Shown: positions 19,941 to 29,753 of the stretch, piece after piece
How the letters are laid out: each line of letters opens with the position of its first letter
Position numbering within the stretch: the stretch's first letter is position 1
Source: Oehlia diaphana
Taxonomy: Eukaryota > Glomeromycota > Glomeromycetes > Glomerales > Glomeraceae
Assembly: GCA_003833135.1 (NCBI GenBank)
Contig: QZLH01000461.1
Location: 1 to 64,000 of the forward strand
Length of the DNA stretch: 64,000 bases
Direction of reading: 5' to 3'
Position numbers and translations under genes: made by a program
Notes under the pieces: model-generated
Databases searched by the model: none
Told to the model about the DNA's origin: nothing
What the model saw: only the letters and a program-made list of their open reading frames with translations

Positions 19941-20477
19941 TTATTTATAGGATGAGGGTTTGCTTCCATTATACCAGGCAGCCATGTATACATAATTATT
20001 TTCATAAGGTTCTATGATTGCCTCCAAATCAGCCGTACAAATGTCCATACCATAACCTTCTCCTTGATCAGCTGGACGAAGAGGCATTATTTCAGGAAGA
20101 TGAGTAGAATCCTTAGGAATATCATCTAGGGGGGTTTTTAGAGGAGTAGAAAGAAAGTCATCTGCTGTGAAATAGACGTCATCATTATCTGAATTAAGAT
20201 GAGGAACTGCTATCATAGTACAAGAAGGATATTCATTGATTATTTTGCCTTCCTTTTCTGCTTTTGCATGTAAATAAGATTGGGGAACACCAGAACCCTC
20301 TAATTTAAGGGGGCCAAGTGTTATTGAAAGTAGGGCTATTATAACTAACATTTCATCTTCACCTAATCCTAAGGCTATTCCTTTTACCTCTGATTCTGCA
20401 AATGTTGTGTGGAAACGTGACGTAAGACAAGACCTAAAAGCAACTCGTCGTCCTTCTGCTTCTGTGAAGGCACTCAA
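19941..20477 (-). pseudogene. dpo: dpo fragment (ExoI region) at the end of a - strand ORF
   Basis: The last part of this 178-codon frame reads DICTADLEAIIEPYENNYVY then MAAWYNG. It matches the intact-looking ExoI region at 53721-54098 (TADLESLVNKDG...VYMAAWYN). D-x-E in ADLEA is the expected ExoI acid pair. The upstream third overlaps the + strand ORF-family fragment and is probably not coding. Confidence 0.6.
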
Positions 20478-20535
20478 TGCTTTATCAGAGCAAATTACTA
20501 CTTCTCAGTCTTCTATAAATTCTCTACTCTTAATT
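20290..20535 (+). pseudogene. fragment of the plasmid-associated ORF family
   Basis: Reads SNLRGPSVIESRAIITNISS then SPNPKAIPFTS and VKALNALSEQITTSQSSINS; homologous to 11272-11565 but extending further at the C-terminus. It runs towards the ORF at 20541. Confidence 0.5.
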
Positions 20536-20540
20536 CTACT

Positions 20541-20945
20541 ATGTCTTCAGGCTTAAAAGAGGTTGTTCATGCCATTAAGACACAATCTCAGCCTAATACT
20601 CCTTCTAATAGTTCTCCTTTAGGAGTAAATTGGACTCCTATCATTCAAGGCTTAGTCACAGCTGTAGCCACTACCTTGGGAGCCTCAGTTAAGTTTACTC
20701 CCACAGGACAATCTTCAGATGAAGTTCCGCTTGCTAACTCTTCTACTTTAGAAACACCTGTTTCACAGGAAAATCTGACTCTAACTCCCTACGGAGACCG
20801 GGGCCAGTCGGGAAGACGGGTTTTTACACCATTAGAAGACCTTATTATATTTCCGTTTAAAATGGGTGTGGCAGGAGCTGAGCTTGTCCCACCTCCATTT
20901 GACTCATTATTTGAATTACCCCCAGAAGAAGTAGGGGTAACCTGA
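20541..20945 (+). CDS. unrecognised Ser/Thr-rich ORF
   Basis: 134 codons beginning MSSGLKEVVHAIKTQSQPNT, with a small hydrophobic stretch (IIQGLVTAVATTLGASV). Only the part up to about 20800 looks native; beyond a GC-rich junction (GACCGGGGCCAGTCGGG) the reading continues antisense to another ORF. Function unknown. Confidence 0.35.
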   Translation: MSSGLKEVVHAIKTQSQPNTPSNSSPLGVNWTPIIQGLVTAVATTLGASVKFTPTGQSSDEVPLANSSTLETPVSQENLTLTPYGDRGQSGRRVFTPLEDLIIFPFKMGVAGAELVPPPFDSLFELPPEEVGVT

Positions 20946-21120
20946 CTTTGAGCTTTAAGGAAGGTATCAAGGGTTTGGGCAATAGTATTAGTAGAAGTTG
21001 CCAAAGAATTAACATTTGAAGTTAGTTCAGCTATTTCCCTGGAAGGCGTACCTATGCCGCTACCAGGGTTTGGGAAGAAGTATTTTCGGCAAGTCTAGTT
21101 AACATAGATTCAAAGTTATT
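20789..21120 (-). pseudogene. Ser/Gly-rich ORF interrupted by a hairpin
   Basis: On the - strand NNFESMLTRLAENTSSQT meets a family A hairpin (21037-21068) and continues as EIAELTSNVNSLATSTNTIA then LKAQSQVTPTSSGGNSNNES. The low-complexity, coiled-coil-like composition resembles no family I know. Confidence 0.4.
21037..21068 (+). repeat. family A hairpin
   Basis: CCCTGGAAGGCGTACC...GCTACCAGGG; the outer stem CCCTGG/CCAGGG is a paired variant. Confidence 0.88.
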
Positions 21121-21127
21121 AACTTTA

Positions 21128-21440
21128 TTAACTAAATGTTCCACCAGGACAAATCAATCTCCCTTGGTATTTAATAGGTAAGAGTCCTATATACTCATTG
21201 GCAGGGGCCGTGACAGTGGCTTCTAAGAAGCCATAAAAGTTTCCTTCAAGGAATTGAGCAACTGTTAAATTAAAAATTAGTATAGGCATACCCACTGGCA
21301 TGGGTTTACTCATTGCCGTAGGATACAAACTATTTACATCGTAGTAGAACCCCTTACCTTTTAGGTGGGGTCTGTAGACATCCACTATCCCTCCACAGTA
21401 AGCTTCTCTTAGTTCGGAATCTAGTGTATGACTTATATCT
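21128..21440 (-). pseudogene. dpo: dpo fragment with palm motif A
   Basis: The - strand frame reads ELREAYCGGIVDVYRPHLKG, then GFYYDVNSLYPTAMSKPMP (motif A, D-x2-SLYP) and ANEYIGLLPIKYQGRLICPG. This is the polymerase A-region of protein-primed family B enzymes. Motifs B and C are missing here. Confidence 0.8.
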
Positions 21441-21479
21441 AAGACACTTAGTCCTTCTTGATGGAGTAGAGGTAGCTGT

Positions 21480-21725
21480 ACTGAGGAGAACTTGTAGAAA
21501 TTGTACCATCCCTTATGAAGACTTGAATAAGAGAGTTAACCACTGCCTCAGGTTGACGTTCGTCTGGTTTACCGCTTTGAGTTTCAAAGCCTTCAATCAT
21601 TTCAATCAATTTATAAGATAGCTCTTCCCAATTTGTGTTAGTAGGACAAGGTGAGCCTCTACTTTCATAGTATTTAGTTGGGTTATTAAATCTAAAAAGG
21701 TATTCTTCCCTCTTTGGAATTGATA
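21480..21725 (-). pseudogene. - strand open fragment upstream of the dpo palm piece
   Basis: Reads IPKREEYLFRFNNPTKYYES and NWEELSYKLIEMIEGFETQS, then VVNSLIQVFIRDG. The ELS..LIE..E.F..QSG pattern is like the plasmid ORF family, so it may be the N-terminal region of a polymerase. No start codon. Confidence 0.4.
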
Positions 21726-21838
21726 TGCTTGTTCTATGTAAAGCAAAGTTCCTCTGAGAAATCTAGGAGCCCTCTTACTCTTCTATAAGTTAAATTGAAA
21801 GAAGGGGTAAAGCACTTAGAGAACCTAATTAGAATTGT

Positions 21839-21893
21839 ATTTAGAAGTTCTACTTTTTTTTGTTTTGAATTATTTTAGAAATCCGCAGCGATT
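21839..21893 (+). promoter_or_regulatory. block shared with the rns upstream region
   Basis: TTTAGAAGTTCTAC, a T-run, then AAATCCGCAGCGATT, as upstream of rns (12264-12318). It precedes cob by about 190 bases. Confidence 0.45.
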
Positions 21894-21995
21894 GGGAATA
21901 TTCTATTACTATAATTACAATAGCCGCTTTGATAACCTTACCTTGGCATCCAACCTTGTGAACGTGAGGTGTTTCCTTGAGGCTCCTCCGGCCAA

Positions 21996-22028
21996 CCCTC
22001 GGGCGGCATAGGTACGCCACCTGGAGGG
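21996..22028 (-). repeat. family A hairpin
   Basis: CCCTCGGGCGGCATAGG...CCTGGAGGG; in the cob leader, 54 bases before the ATG. Confidence 0.85.
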
Positions 22029-22081
22029 CACGGTTAAGAGTGGCAAGTATTTTTATACCACCTAAGCTCATCATTACAGCT

Positions 22082-25000
22082 ATGAAGCTGGTAAAAAGGC
22101 ATCCTTTAATCGCCTTAGTTAATAACTATCTTATCGACTCTCCCGCACCCTCTAATTTAAGCTATATTTGGAATTTTGGTTCACTTTTAGGAACCTGTCT
22201 AGCCCTACAGATCATAACAGGGGTGACACTTGCTATGCATTATATTGGATCAGTAGACCTTGCTTTTTCTTCTGTAGAACATGATTGTTAACCGCATTGT
22301 GTTCAATTAAACTTTGCTATATGCTTGAATACCCTTAGAGCTTTTCGGTACTCTGTTTCTTTAGATCGATGTAATTCCTTCTAAAGAAACTCTATAAAAC
22401 CAATATATTGTAATTGCTGATAAAACGAGTGAAAATCCGAAAGATTGGGCAATCAGCAGGAAACAAAATTACACCGCCAGTGTAATAGTAGGATTCTCAG
22501 AGACTACACGCGAAGCTCTTAGTCTAATCGCAGCTAAAAGATGATATAGTCCGATCAAATATGAAAGTATTTGCTAACATCTATGAGTCAAATGGAAATT
22601 TTACCCCTAATTTATGGCTATCGTGCCCTCTTAGGCGTACCTGTGCCGCTAGAGGGTGACATGAAGAAAACAATTTTCACACTCGGGTTTTATTGATGGT
22701 GAAGGTAAATTTTAATGGATTGTATTTATTTAAAAGCTGTTTTCCGTATTAGATTGATGACATTGCTACTCTCTATAAAATTAAATCTAGGTAATGTAAC
22801 TATTCATGGAAGTAACTGTCTTTATACAATTAGCGATCTGTACAGTTTAAAAACTGTATTATTACCATTATTAGAAGAATACAACTTATTAACAAGCAAA
22901 TGGCTAGACTATTTAGATTTAAAATCGGTAGTAAATTACTTATATATAACCAGATCAAGTCGACTTTCTGCTGATAAATTAGCATGGGCCAGTGCTATTA
23001 TTAATGGTAGTCTAATGCCAACTATCACTATTAATCCTTTCTGGTTATCTAGGCTTTATTGAAGCAGAGGTTAAATTTGGACTTAAAAATATTTCACCTT
23101 ATTTCCAATTAGCCCAACACTCAAGAAACCTAATACTTCTGGAAGCCATTGCTCTATATCTAAAATCTTTAGTAAAAGGTTTCACCTTCCCCTCGTACCT
23201 ATGCCGGCCAGAGGGTTCAGTGTAAACACTCCTTCTCCTGTTATTAGCATGATTTTAAATAAACGTATTTCTGTTTCAGTTCTATTATATGATTACTTCA
23301 TGTACTTTTTACTTGATATGCCATTCCAGACTCGAAAAGGAGAAGAATTTTATTATTGGTGTCTAGTTCTTCATATGCATAAATTAGGTTATTTTTCCTC
23401 GGAGTTAAATACTTGTAACTTCGGACGAATAGATGCTTATAACATAAATGATAATGCGTGATGTAAATTCAGGTTGGCTGATACGGTATTTACATAGCAA
23501 CGGTGCAGCTTTCTTTTTCATTTTCGTTTACATCCACATGGCTAAAGCCTTATACTATGGCTCATTTAGAGCACCTAGAATCCTACTATGGTCAATAGGA
23601 GTAGTTATTTTTTTAGTTATGATCATAACAGCCTTCCTAGGTATCACGTGCCTAAAATGGTTAAATAGGGATGACAATTAGTAGTTTTATAATTGATTTG
23701 GACTAAAGTTCATATTTAATCATAGTCTTACCTGGAGGATTGGGCAATCTACACAGAAAAACAATTCAGTAGGGTAAAATACCTTTACCGAGGTATTGGA
23801 GAGGATCTAAAATCTCTCTGGCGACATTAGTGAAAACGGTTAAAGAGAATACTTCTTTCTCCAGACCGTCGGTTATGTGTATAATCGCGACAGACTGGGT
23901 CACTAATGGGTATCTGTAAGGATGCTTAATGTACAGTCGAATTTTCCAGCAAATTTATGCTCATAAGGCCTCAAGAGATGTTTATTAGAAAGAGTAAAAC
24001 TCGGGGATTAATAAGCTGATGAGGTACAGGGGAGATAAGCTAGAAGTAAATATTATATTTATGCTTATCTTCGGAAAAATTGTACGTGTTACCTTGGGGA
24101 CAAATGTCTTATTGGGGTAATTTTTTATTGCCCAAAATGGTGATTTCTTTTCTTACATTTTCCCAGGTAATTCCCTTCTAAGTCAACTTACCAAATGAAA
24201 CCTAATACGACCTTACCACGACATATTTAATTCTCCAAGAACAAGAGCTATAAAGCGTATTGGCCCTCATAATATTCTAAGTATTATTATAGGTTCATAA
24301 TTAGGAGATGCTGAAAAATATCTATTAATAAGACAGGTGCTATCAATCAATATTGTATTTACATTAGCAAATCTTCTATAAAAGAATACTATGAAATGGT
24401 AAAGTCCTATTTACATTCTAGTATGAAGTATAAATTTGGTCAAATTTTCTAGAAGGAATTAAATCAACTAGGAAAATAAGTAAAAGAAAACATCATAGTT
24501 AAGAATTTCAATTATTCGGCAATTTACACAGAAAACGAGTAGTATATGATTCTTAGCGATACTGATGAAAACGGTCAAAAAATAGTTCTTTAGTCTAAGG
24601 ATATTCAAGACCGTCGGTGATGTGTAGCATCGCTACAGACTGGTTCATCGGTGGGTGGCTGCTGTCTGAAAGACCCGAGAAACTGTTCATACTAACATCT
24701 AAAATTAATAAAGAGTGATAAGATACATTAAGACAATTAGATGGAACTCCATATTTAAGAAGTAATTATTTAAGGATATATTAACAAATGAATTTGCTCT
24801 ATTAGAGATGATTTCACCTTTTGATTTATTATTTACTTATTGTGAAAGCACAGATGTTGTATTATGGGGAGTAAATTTACCCTCAAATGTTGGAGTTTCA
24901 AGATTTTCTCCTTTAATTAGTTCAATAGTCAACCTATCAATTCCTTATTGTTGTTGGTTTAATTTTATGTACAAATTCTTTTACTATTCAAGAAGTTGTT

Positions 25001-27581
25001 CTGCTACTAAATGTGCTTATGATTAAGTATCGGTTGAATTGTACACTTAGATAGACTAAATCAAATCAATATTAGAGAGGATTCTATGAATACCTTACAA
25101 ACAATTGTGTTACCTTATATGGTTCCTTCTATGTTATATAAAATTGGTTTCTAATTAATTTATAGGTGTTATAGCTGAATACTATCAGTGAGGTAGGGTT
25201 TATCGGTGTTTTTCAGGCCTATGCTGCTTAATGTACAGTCGGAATCTCTGCATTTGCTCCAAGGTTCTCTTTAGATCTTCATAAGGATCAATTTGTAGTT
25301 TCTATAAATAAAGAGAATACAGGTATTTCGCTTTTCTTTTCATTCAAACAAAGCCTGTTTCTAGCGAAGCAATTTAGAATGAGGGAAATAGTAGAAATAA
25401 GAGATTTGGCAACCGTAATAACTAACCTCCTTTCGGCTATACCTTGGATTGGAACGGACCTTGTAGAATTCCCTCATCTACCAGTTATCTCTCTATTTAT
25501 TCTAGCTATTTTAGCTGGTTCCACAGTTACAAAGGAACCGACTATTGGAAGTAATCCAATTTTAGAGCCCCATCACTCCACAAAGCTGAATAGGTAAAAG
25601 AGATAATTGAAGATACAAACGAGTTCCATTAAGCCGAGAGGCTTATTAGCAAATAGGGTGAATTGCAAGAATCTCTCTAAGTATAGAGACAACTTGCAGC
25701 GAAGCGTATATCAGTGTTTTAATAGATGTACGAACGTTCAACGACTAATCGGTGAGCCGCACTAGCAATAATCCGGACACGAGTGCCCTACTACCAACTA
25801 ATTATTCTGGTAGATGACATAGTCTAATCTTGCTAGTGATAGTAAGAAGATATAGTTAAATGCTATATCGGTAATAATCATGTTATATGGGGAGGTTTCA
25901 GTGTCTTACTGGCACCACAAAATAGTGATATCTTGTTGCAAATCCTGCTTATTGCTGGAACATCCTCTATTTTAGGAGTTGGATACGTTCCTAATCTTAA
26001 TTATCAAAACGTGAAAAAGCCAACAACAAGAGGACAATCAGCAGTGGTTAAAAATTAGAGTAATTTTGAAGCTATTCAGAGATTAAATGCAGGAGATCTA
26101 GTATTTGCCTATTTGGTAGGATTAATAGAAGGTGATGGATGGTTTATTGTTAATAAGAATGGTAAGTATGTTAAATAGGAATTGAAAAGGATATTAGAGA
26201 TGTTCAATTATTATTAGACAAACCCTTGGGCGGCATAGGTACGCCTTCAAGGGTCCAAGCTCCATTAAAATTCATGGGTTGTTTTTCTTAACGACGTAGG
26301 TTCCGTGTTTCTTTAGATCGATGTAATTCCTTCTAAAGAAATTTAATAAAAACTTATAAAAATAAACAATATGTATTATGGCTTAAAGAACTTCTAGATA
26401 TGCCAATCAAATTAATATCCTATTAAACCATTTTATTTCTTCAAATAAATACTAGATCGTGATATAATCCGAACAGTTATGAAAATAACTGCGTGTAATG
26501 AAAAGTAGTTTTATTAAACTACCGGAGTTACCAACATAATTGAAGTAATGCTACTCTTACCCGTTTCTTCAGTTTACACTTTTTATTACCTTTTGTGTTA
26601 GCGGCATTAGCCTTTATGCACCTAATTGCTCTTCACCAAAATGCTTCCAATAATCCTATGGGAGTGAGTTCTAAGATGGATCGTGTCCCTTTCTATCCTT
26701 ATTATGTGTTCAAAGACATAGTGGGCTTTTTTGTTTTCTTCCTCATTCTATCTATCTTTGTTTTCTTCTTCCCTAATGCTCTGGGTCACTGGATGGCCGT
26801 GCTTTGGAGTAATTCAAAGTATTACGATAGTACTATGTGCTGGAATAGCTTCTCTCTTTTGGATACTTGGGATGTAAAAGTTGTCCCCTTCCCCCCAGTG
26901 AAAATTCCACAAAGCCTCGTAGCGGCATAGGTACGCCTTCGAGGGAAAGATTTAAGAGCCAATCAGCAGGAAACCAAAAGGTGTTGGAAAATGTTGAAAA
27001 CTTATTCAATTTAGACCAGCCCCTAGTAGATTCCTCAGAGACTAAACGTGCTAGTTCCTATAATAGATAATCTAATTAGATTATTCAAACAGAGGAACAA
27101 GAGATAGTCCAATATAACGCACCCAGATAATTCAATACCAGCTAACCCTATGCAAACCCCTATTTCTATTGTGCCAGAATTCTATCTTTTACCTTTCTAT
27201 GCCATCTTAAGAGCAATCCCTAATAAGCTCCTAGGTGTAGTTGCTATGTTAGCTTCCATCCTTATTCTTTTCTTACTTCCTTATCTTGAAAGTTCTCGAG
27301 TTCGATCTTCTGCTTTCCGACCATTCATGCGTATTTTCTTTTGGCTGTTTGCTGTTAACTTCTTACTCCTTATGTGGATAGGAGCAAATCATCCTGAACC
27401 TCCTTTCATTCTTTTAGGACAACTTTGTACAGCCTTTTACTTTGCTTATTTCTTAATTTTAGTTCCGCTTATAGGTCTTATTGAAAACACACTTTCTGAT
27501 CTTGGTACTATTAACCCATCTAAAAATACCCCCCAGATTTGTTTTCCGTCGAAAATCGGGGCAATTACATCCCTAGGATAA
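22082..27581 (+). CDS. cob: apocytochrome b, 7 exons
   Basis: Exons: 22082-22282, 23451-23642, 24083-24118, 25409-25469, 25883-25904, 26543-26786 and 27120-27581. They join to about 405 residues. Landmarks: [44 protein letters not shown] (heme ligands H), [58 protein letters not shown] and [15 protein letters not shown]. It is the catalytic subunit of the bc1 complex. Two exons are tiny (36 and 22 bases). The C-terminal tail after LSDLG comes from a 47-bp sequence repeated inverted upstream of nad2. Confidence 0.95.
22355..22390 (+). repeat. family B hairpin
   Basis: Perfect stem GTTTCTTTAGA/TTCTAAAGAAAC around TCGATGTAATTCC. Confidence 0.85.
22626..22656 (+). repeat. family A hairpin
   Basis: CCCTCTTAGGCGTACCTGTGCCGCTAGAGGG pattern; lies at the start of the cob-i1 endonuclease remnant. 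Confidence 0.88.
22657..23461 (+). pseudogene. decayed LAGLIDADG_1 endonuclease in cob-i1
   Basis: [10 protein letters not shown] (about 22683) then stop; 22715-23062 encodes [20 protein letters not shown] and [15 protein letters not shown]. The second motif [10 protein letters not shown] (about 23040) needs a frameshift. A hairpin (23189-23215) precedes the last open piece (23201-23461). Confidence 0.8.
23189..23215 (+). repeat. family A hairpin, shortened
   Basis: CCCCTCGTACCTATGCCGG then CCAGAGGG; the left inner arm is deleted. Confidence 0.75.
23643..24082 (+). mobile_element. group I intron cob-i2 (no ORF)
   Basis: After GGT of AFLG|YVLPWG. Its core differs from most here: CAATCTACACAGAAA (23747), GGCGACATTAGTGAAAACGG (23820), AGACCGTCGGT (23863), ACAGACTGGGTCACTAATGG (23890), GCTTAATGTACAGTCG (23925). 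Related cores are in cob-i3 and cox3-i2. Confidence 0.85.
24119..25408 (+). mobile_element. group I intron cob-i3
   Basis: After GGT of MSYWG|ATVITN. Contains a core at about 24510-24660 (GATACTGATGAAAACGGTCA, AAGACCGTCGGT) and a 3' element GCTTAATGTACAGTCGG at 25228, with endonuclease debris before and between them. The layout suggests an intron disrupted or nested by a second element. Confidence 0.8.
24230..25155 (+). pseudogene. decayed LAGLIDADG_2 endonuclease pieces in cob-i3
   Basis: Piece 1 (about 24238-24370): [18 protein letters not shown] then LGDAEK, matching the cox3-i2 enzyme (TKRIGPHNYEIISILIGSLL). Piece 2 (24808-25026): [20 protein letters not shown], matching the atp6-fused linker. 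The last piece near 25110 ends [14 protein letters not shown]. Pieces from two related enzymes seem joined. Confidence 0.75.
25470..25882 (+). mobile_element. group I intron cob-i4 (no ORF)
   Basis: Splits the Phe codon in VEF|IWGG. Core words AATTGCAAGAATCTCTC (25671), GTTCAACGACTAATCGGTG (25736), AATCCGGACACGAGTGCC (25771) and GATGACATAGTCTAA (25812); a different subgroup from its neighbours. Confidence 0.82.
26100..26220 (+). pseudogene. LAGLIDADG remnant in cob-i5
   Basis: [20 protein letters not shown] then GKYVK and a stop at about 26178, with a decayed continuation up to a hairpin at 26223. Confidence 0.75.
26223..26253 (-). repeat. family A hairpin
   Basis: CCCTTGGGCGGCATAGG...CAAGGG; same compensated stem as the copy at 11143. 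Confidence 0.9.
26308..26341 (+). repeat. family B hairpin
   Basis: TTTCTTTAGA/TTCTAAAGAAA stem around TCGATGTAATTCC. Confidence 0.85.
26787..27119 (+). mobile_element. group I intron cob-i6 (no ORF)
   Basis: After GGT of NALG|HPDN. Core words CCAATCAGCAGGAAACC (26959), TCCTCAGAGACTAAACG (27033), GAGATAGTCCAA (27100). Contains one hairpin. Confidence 0.88.
26915..26945 (-). repeat. family A hairpin
   Basis: CCTCGTAGCGGCATAGG...TTCGAGGG, inside cob-i6. Confidence 0.88.
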
Positions 27582-27584
27582 CTT
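27538..27584 (+). repeat. 47-bp inverted repeat, copy 1 (cob 3' end)
   Basis: Exact reverse complement of 56657-56703. It encodes the last cob residues ([14 protein letters not shown]) and includes GGCAATTACATCC, close to the family B loop. Confidence 0.9.
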
Positions 27585-27735
27585 TCAGAGCTTTTCAACA
27601 GAGGCTGTTCTTAATTATGGGAATATACAGGAGGAAGGTAAATTCGTAGTAGGAAGTGTTACACTTAACAATGTTATTATTCCTTTCTTTATTTTTTCTC
27701 TTTTTAATTCATTTTATTGGTTATGTTAAATCCCA

Positions 27736-27806
27736 AGGAGATTAGCTTAATGGAAGAGTGGGTGCCTTACAAGCACAAGGTGGCAGTTCGATTCTGCCAT
27801 CTCCTA
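27736..27806 (+). tRNA. trnV(uac): tRNA-Val(UAC)
   Basis: Acceptor AGGAGAT/ATCTCCT, anticodon loop CTTACAA, T-arm GGCAGTTCGATTCTGCC. Confidence 0.95.
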
Positions 27807-27898
27807 TATTCCTTATTTAATAATACATATGTTTAAGCTCTGCTTGTCCCTGGTTTCAAAATCTAAGAAGTAAATTGAGTTAATACAATATTAAAAAC

Positions 27899-29362
27899 AT
27901 GCTTACTGTATTGCTACTTATTCCCCTTATCGGAGTTATCGGTATCATCCTGGGATGCTCTAATGAAAGACAGAGTAGACAAGTAGCTCTACTAGTTTCA
28001 TTAGCTAACTTTGCACTATCCCTTGTGCTCTGGGGTGAGTATGATGGCAATTGCAGCCACTTCCAGTTTGTCCAGGATTGGAGTAGTGTAACATTCTGTC
28101 ACTTTATCATAGGGCTCGATGGTATCTCTCTGTTCTTCGTGCTTCTGACTACCTTCATAATACCTACTTGTATCCTTGGTACTCCCAACCTAACCAGTAA
28201 CCAATCCGGTAATATTTCCGCTGTCAAATCTTTCTTGATATCGCTACTTGTGATAGAGACACTTCTAATCGCTCTGTTTGTGGTGCTTGACCTGCTGCTA
28301 TTTTACATATGTTTTGAGAGTGTGCTTATCCCTTTATTTTTAATGATAGGTATATGGTCTCATAGCCAGCACAAAGTTAGAGCTAGCTTCATGCTATTCT
28401 TATATACTCTGTTTGGCTCCCTATTCATGTTATTATCCTTTATTGCCTTATATATGTCCATAGGCTCAACTGATTATCAACTAATAGCTACTAGCTGTAT
28501 TCAACCAGAAATTCAAAAAATATTGTGGTTAGGAATCTTCCTAGCTTTAGCTATCAAAACACCTCTTGTCCCTTTTCACATTTGGCTGCCCTTGGCTCAT
28601 ACGGAGGCTCCTTTAGCCGGTTCCATGCTATTAGCCGGTGTAATATTAAAGATGGCTACTTACGGTTATTTACGAATTCTACTTCCTCTTTTCCCTGAGG
28701 CCTCTTCTTATTATACCCCTTTAGTATACACCTTGTGTACGATTAGTATTATTTATACCTCTCTAAGTACCCTGCGTCAAATTAATCTTAAGAGTATTAT
28801 TGCTTACGCTTCTATATCCCATATGGCTATTGCCACCATGGGTGTCTTTTCCAATAATGTACAAGGCATAGAAGGGTCTATTTTACTATCAGTAGCCCAT
28901 GGTTTAGCATCACCAGCCTTATTTATTAGTGTCGGTGTGCTTTATGATCGCTGGCACACACTTATTCTGCCTTATTATCGGGGACTAACCTCAACCATGC
29001 CTTTATTCTCTCTTCTGTTTTTCATTTTCTGTCTAGCTAATATGGCAGTACCACTAACGGCTAACTTCTTAGGAGAGTTCCTTTCCTTTGCAGGTGCCTA
29101 TCAACGAAACCCATTTATCACCATATTGGCCTCTTCCTCAGTAGTCTTAACCGCAGCGTATACTATTTGGACTTACAATCGGGTTTGCTTAGGGAGTCCT
29201 AGCCGTTACCTTTATCCTTGTCTAGATATCTCTAGAAGAGAGTTCTTCCTACTACTTCCTTTTCTTCTGTTAATTTTCGTACTAGGTATTGTTCCTTTCG
29301 TCATCCTAGATTCTCTGCATTTTTCTGTATCATCCCTTATTTACTCCAAAATCTCCCCCTAG
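27899..29362 (+). CDS. nad4: NADH dehydrogenase subunit 4
   Basis: 487 residues, intron-free, normal length for fungal Nad4. Motifs: IGLDGISLFFVLLTTF, the proton-channel Glu in CFESVLIPLFLMIGIW, AIKTPLVPFHIWLPLAHTEA, AGVILKMATYGYLRI, IIAYASISHMAIATMG. A polytopic antiporter-like subunit of complex I. The stop TAG directly follows a C-rich element (AAAATCTCCCCC, 29348-29359), here inside the reading frame. Confidence 0.97.
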   Translation: MLTVLLLIPLIGVIGIILGCSNERQSRQVALLVSLANFALSLVLWGEYDGNCSHFQFVQDWSSVTFCHFIIGLDGISLFFVLLTTFIIPTCILGTPNLTSNQSGNISAVKSFLISLLVIETLLIALFVVLDLLLFYICFESVLIPLFLMIGIWSHSQHKVRASFMLFLYTLFGSLFMLLSFIALYMSIGSTDYQLIATSCIQPEIQKILWLGIFLALAIKTPLVPFHIWLPLAHTEAPLAGSMLLAGVILKMATYGYLRILLPLFPEASSYYTPLVYTLCTISIIYTSLSTLRQINLKSIIAYASISHMAIATMGVFSNNVQGIEGSILLSVAHGLASPALFISVGVLYDRWHTLILPYYRGLTSTMPLFSLLFFIFCLANMAVPLTANFLGEFLSFAGAYQRNPFITILASSSVVLTAAYTIWTYNRVCLGSPSRYLYPCLDISRREFFLLLPFLLLIFVLGIVPFVILDSLHFSVSSLIYSKISP

Positions 29363-29443
29363 GTTTCCGTAGTTAGAACGAGCTAATCTAGGAAACTCCC
29401 TTTTTAACCAATACCTGCTAAGCAACGAAAAGGATAGCCAATA

Positions 29444-29514
29444 AGGAGAGTAGTTTAATGGTAAAATGGTAAGCTCCAAACTTCTTGTTGGGGGTTCGAT
29501 TCCTCCCTCTCCTG
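29444..29514 (+). tRNA. trnW(cca): tRNA-Trp(CCA)
   Basis: Acceptor AGGAGAG/CTCTCCT, anticodon loop CTCCAAA (CCA), T-arm GGGGGTTCGATTCCTCC. CCA instead of UCA implies UGA is not read as Trp. Confidence 0.92.
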
Positions 29515-29753
29515 ATAGCATCTATTAACTTGATATTATTTGATTCCTAAGAGAAAATCAAGGTATTCCTCTCACTGTTGCCAACCTTGGCTTGGTTACT
29601 TAAAAAATAGTTACACTCTTCCTTATCTCTACTCCCCTCACTAACTACCCAGTCTCTCTATCTGATGTACTTACTCCACTTTTATTATTGAAAATACCCC
29701 TTACTTAGTGATTTATTTCCTACTTAGAAGTTAATCTTCCCAATCTGTTTAAT

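Larger units (their letters stand above)
22283..23450 (+). mobile_element. group I intron cob-i1
   Basis: After CAT of VEH|IMRD. Core words GGGCAATCAGCAGGAAAC (22447), TCTCAGAGACTACACG (22496), GATATAGTCCGATC (22542). Holds a decayed LAGLIDADG ORF and two family A hairpins. Confidence 0.9.
25905..26542 (+). mobile_element. group I intron cob-i5
   Basis: Between FSV and SNAT (splits the Val codon). Core words GGACAATCAGCAG (26032), TATTCAGAGATTAAATGC (26078) and GATATAATCCGAAC (26460), the last degenerate. Includes a LAGLIDADG remnant and hairpins A and B. Confidence 0.8.

Noticed and set aside
20160..20457. Upstream two thirds of the - strand ORF at 19941-20477 as part of a polymerase
   Set aside because: Its + strand complement matches the ITNISSSPNP family, so this part is more likely an antisense shadow.
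21977..22081. In-frame extension of cob upstream of its ATG
   Set aside because: The extra residues come from a family A hairpin and leader sequence; [17 protein letters not shown] fits the normal cob start.
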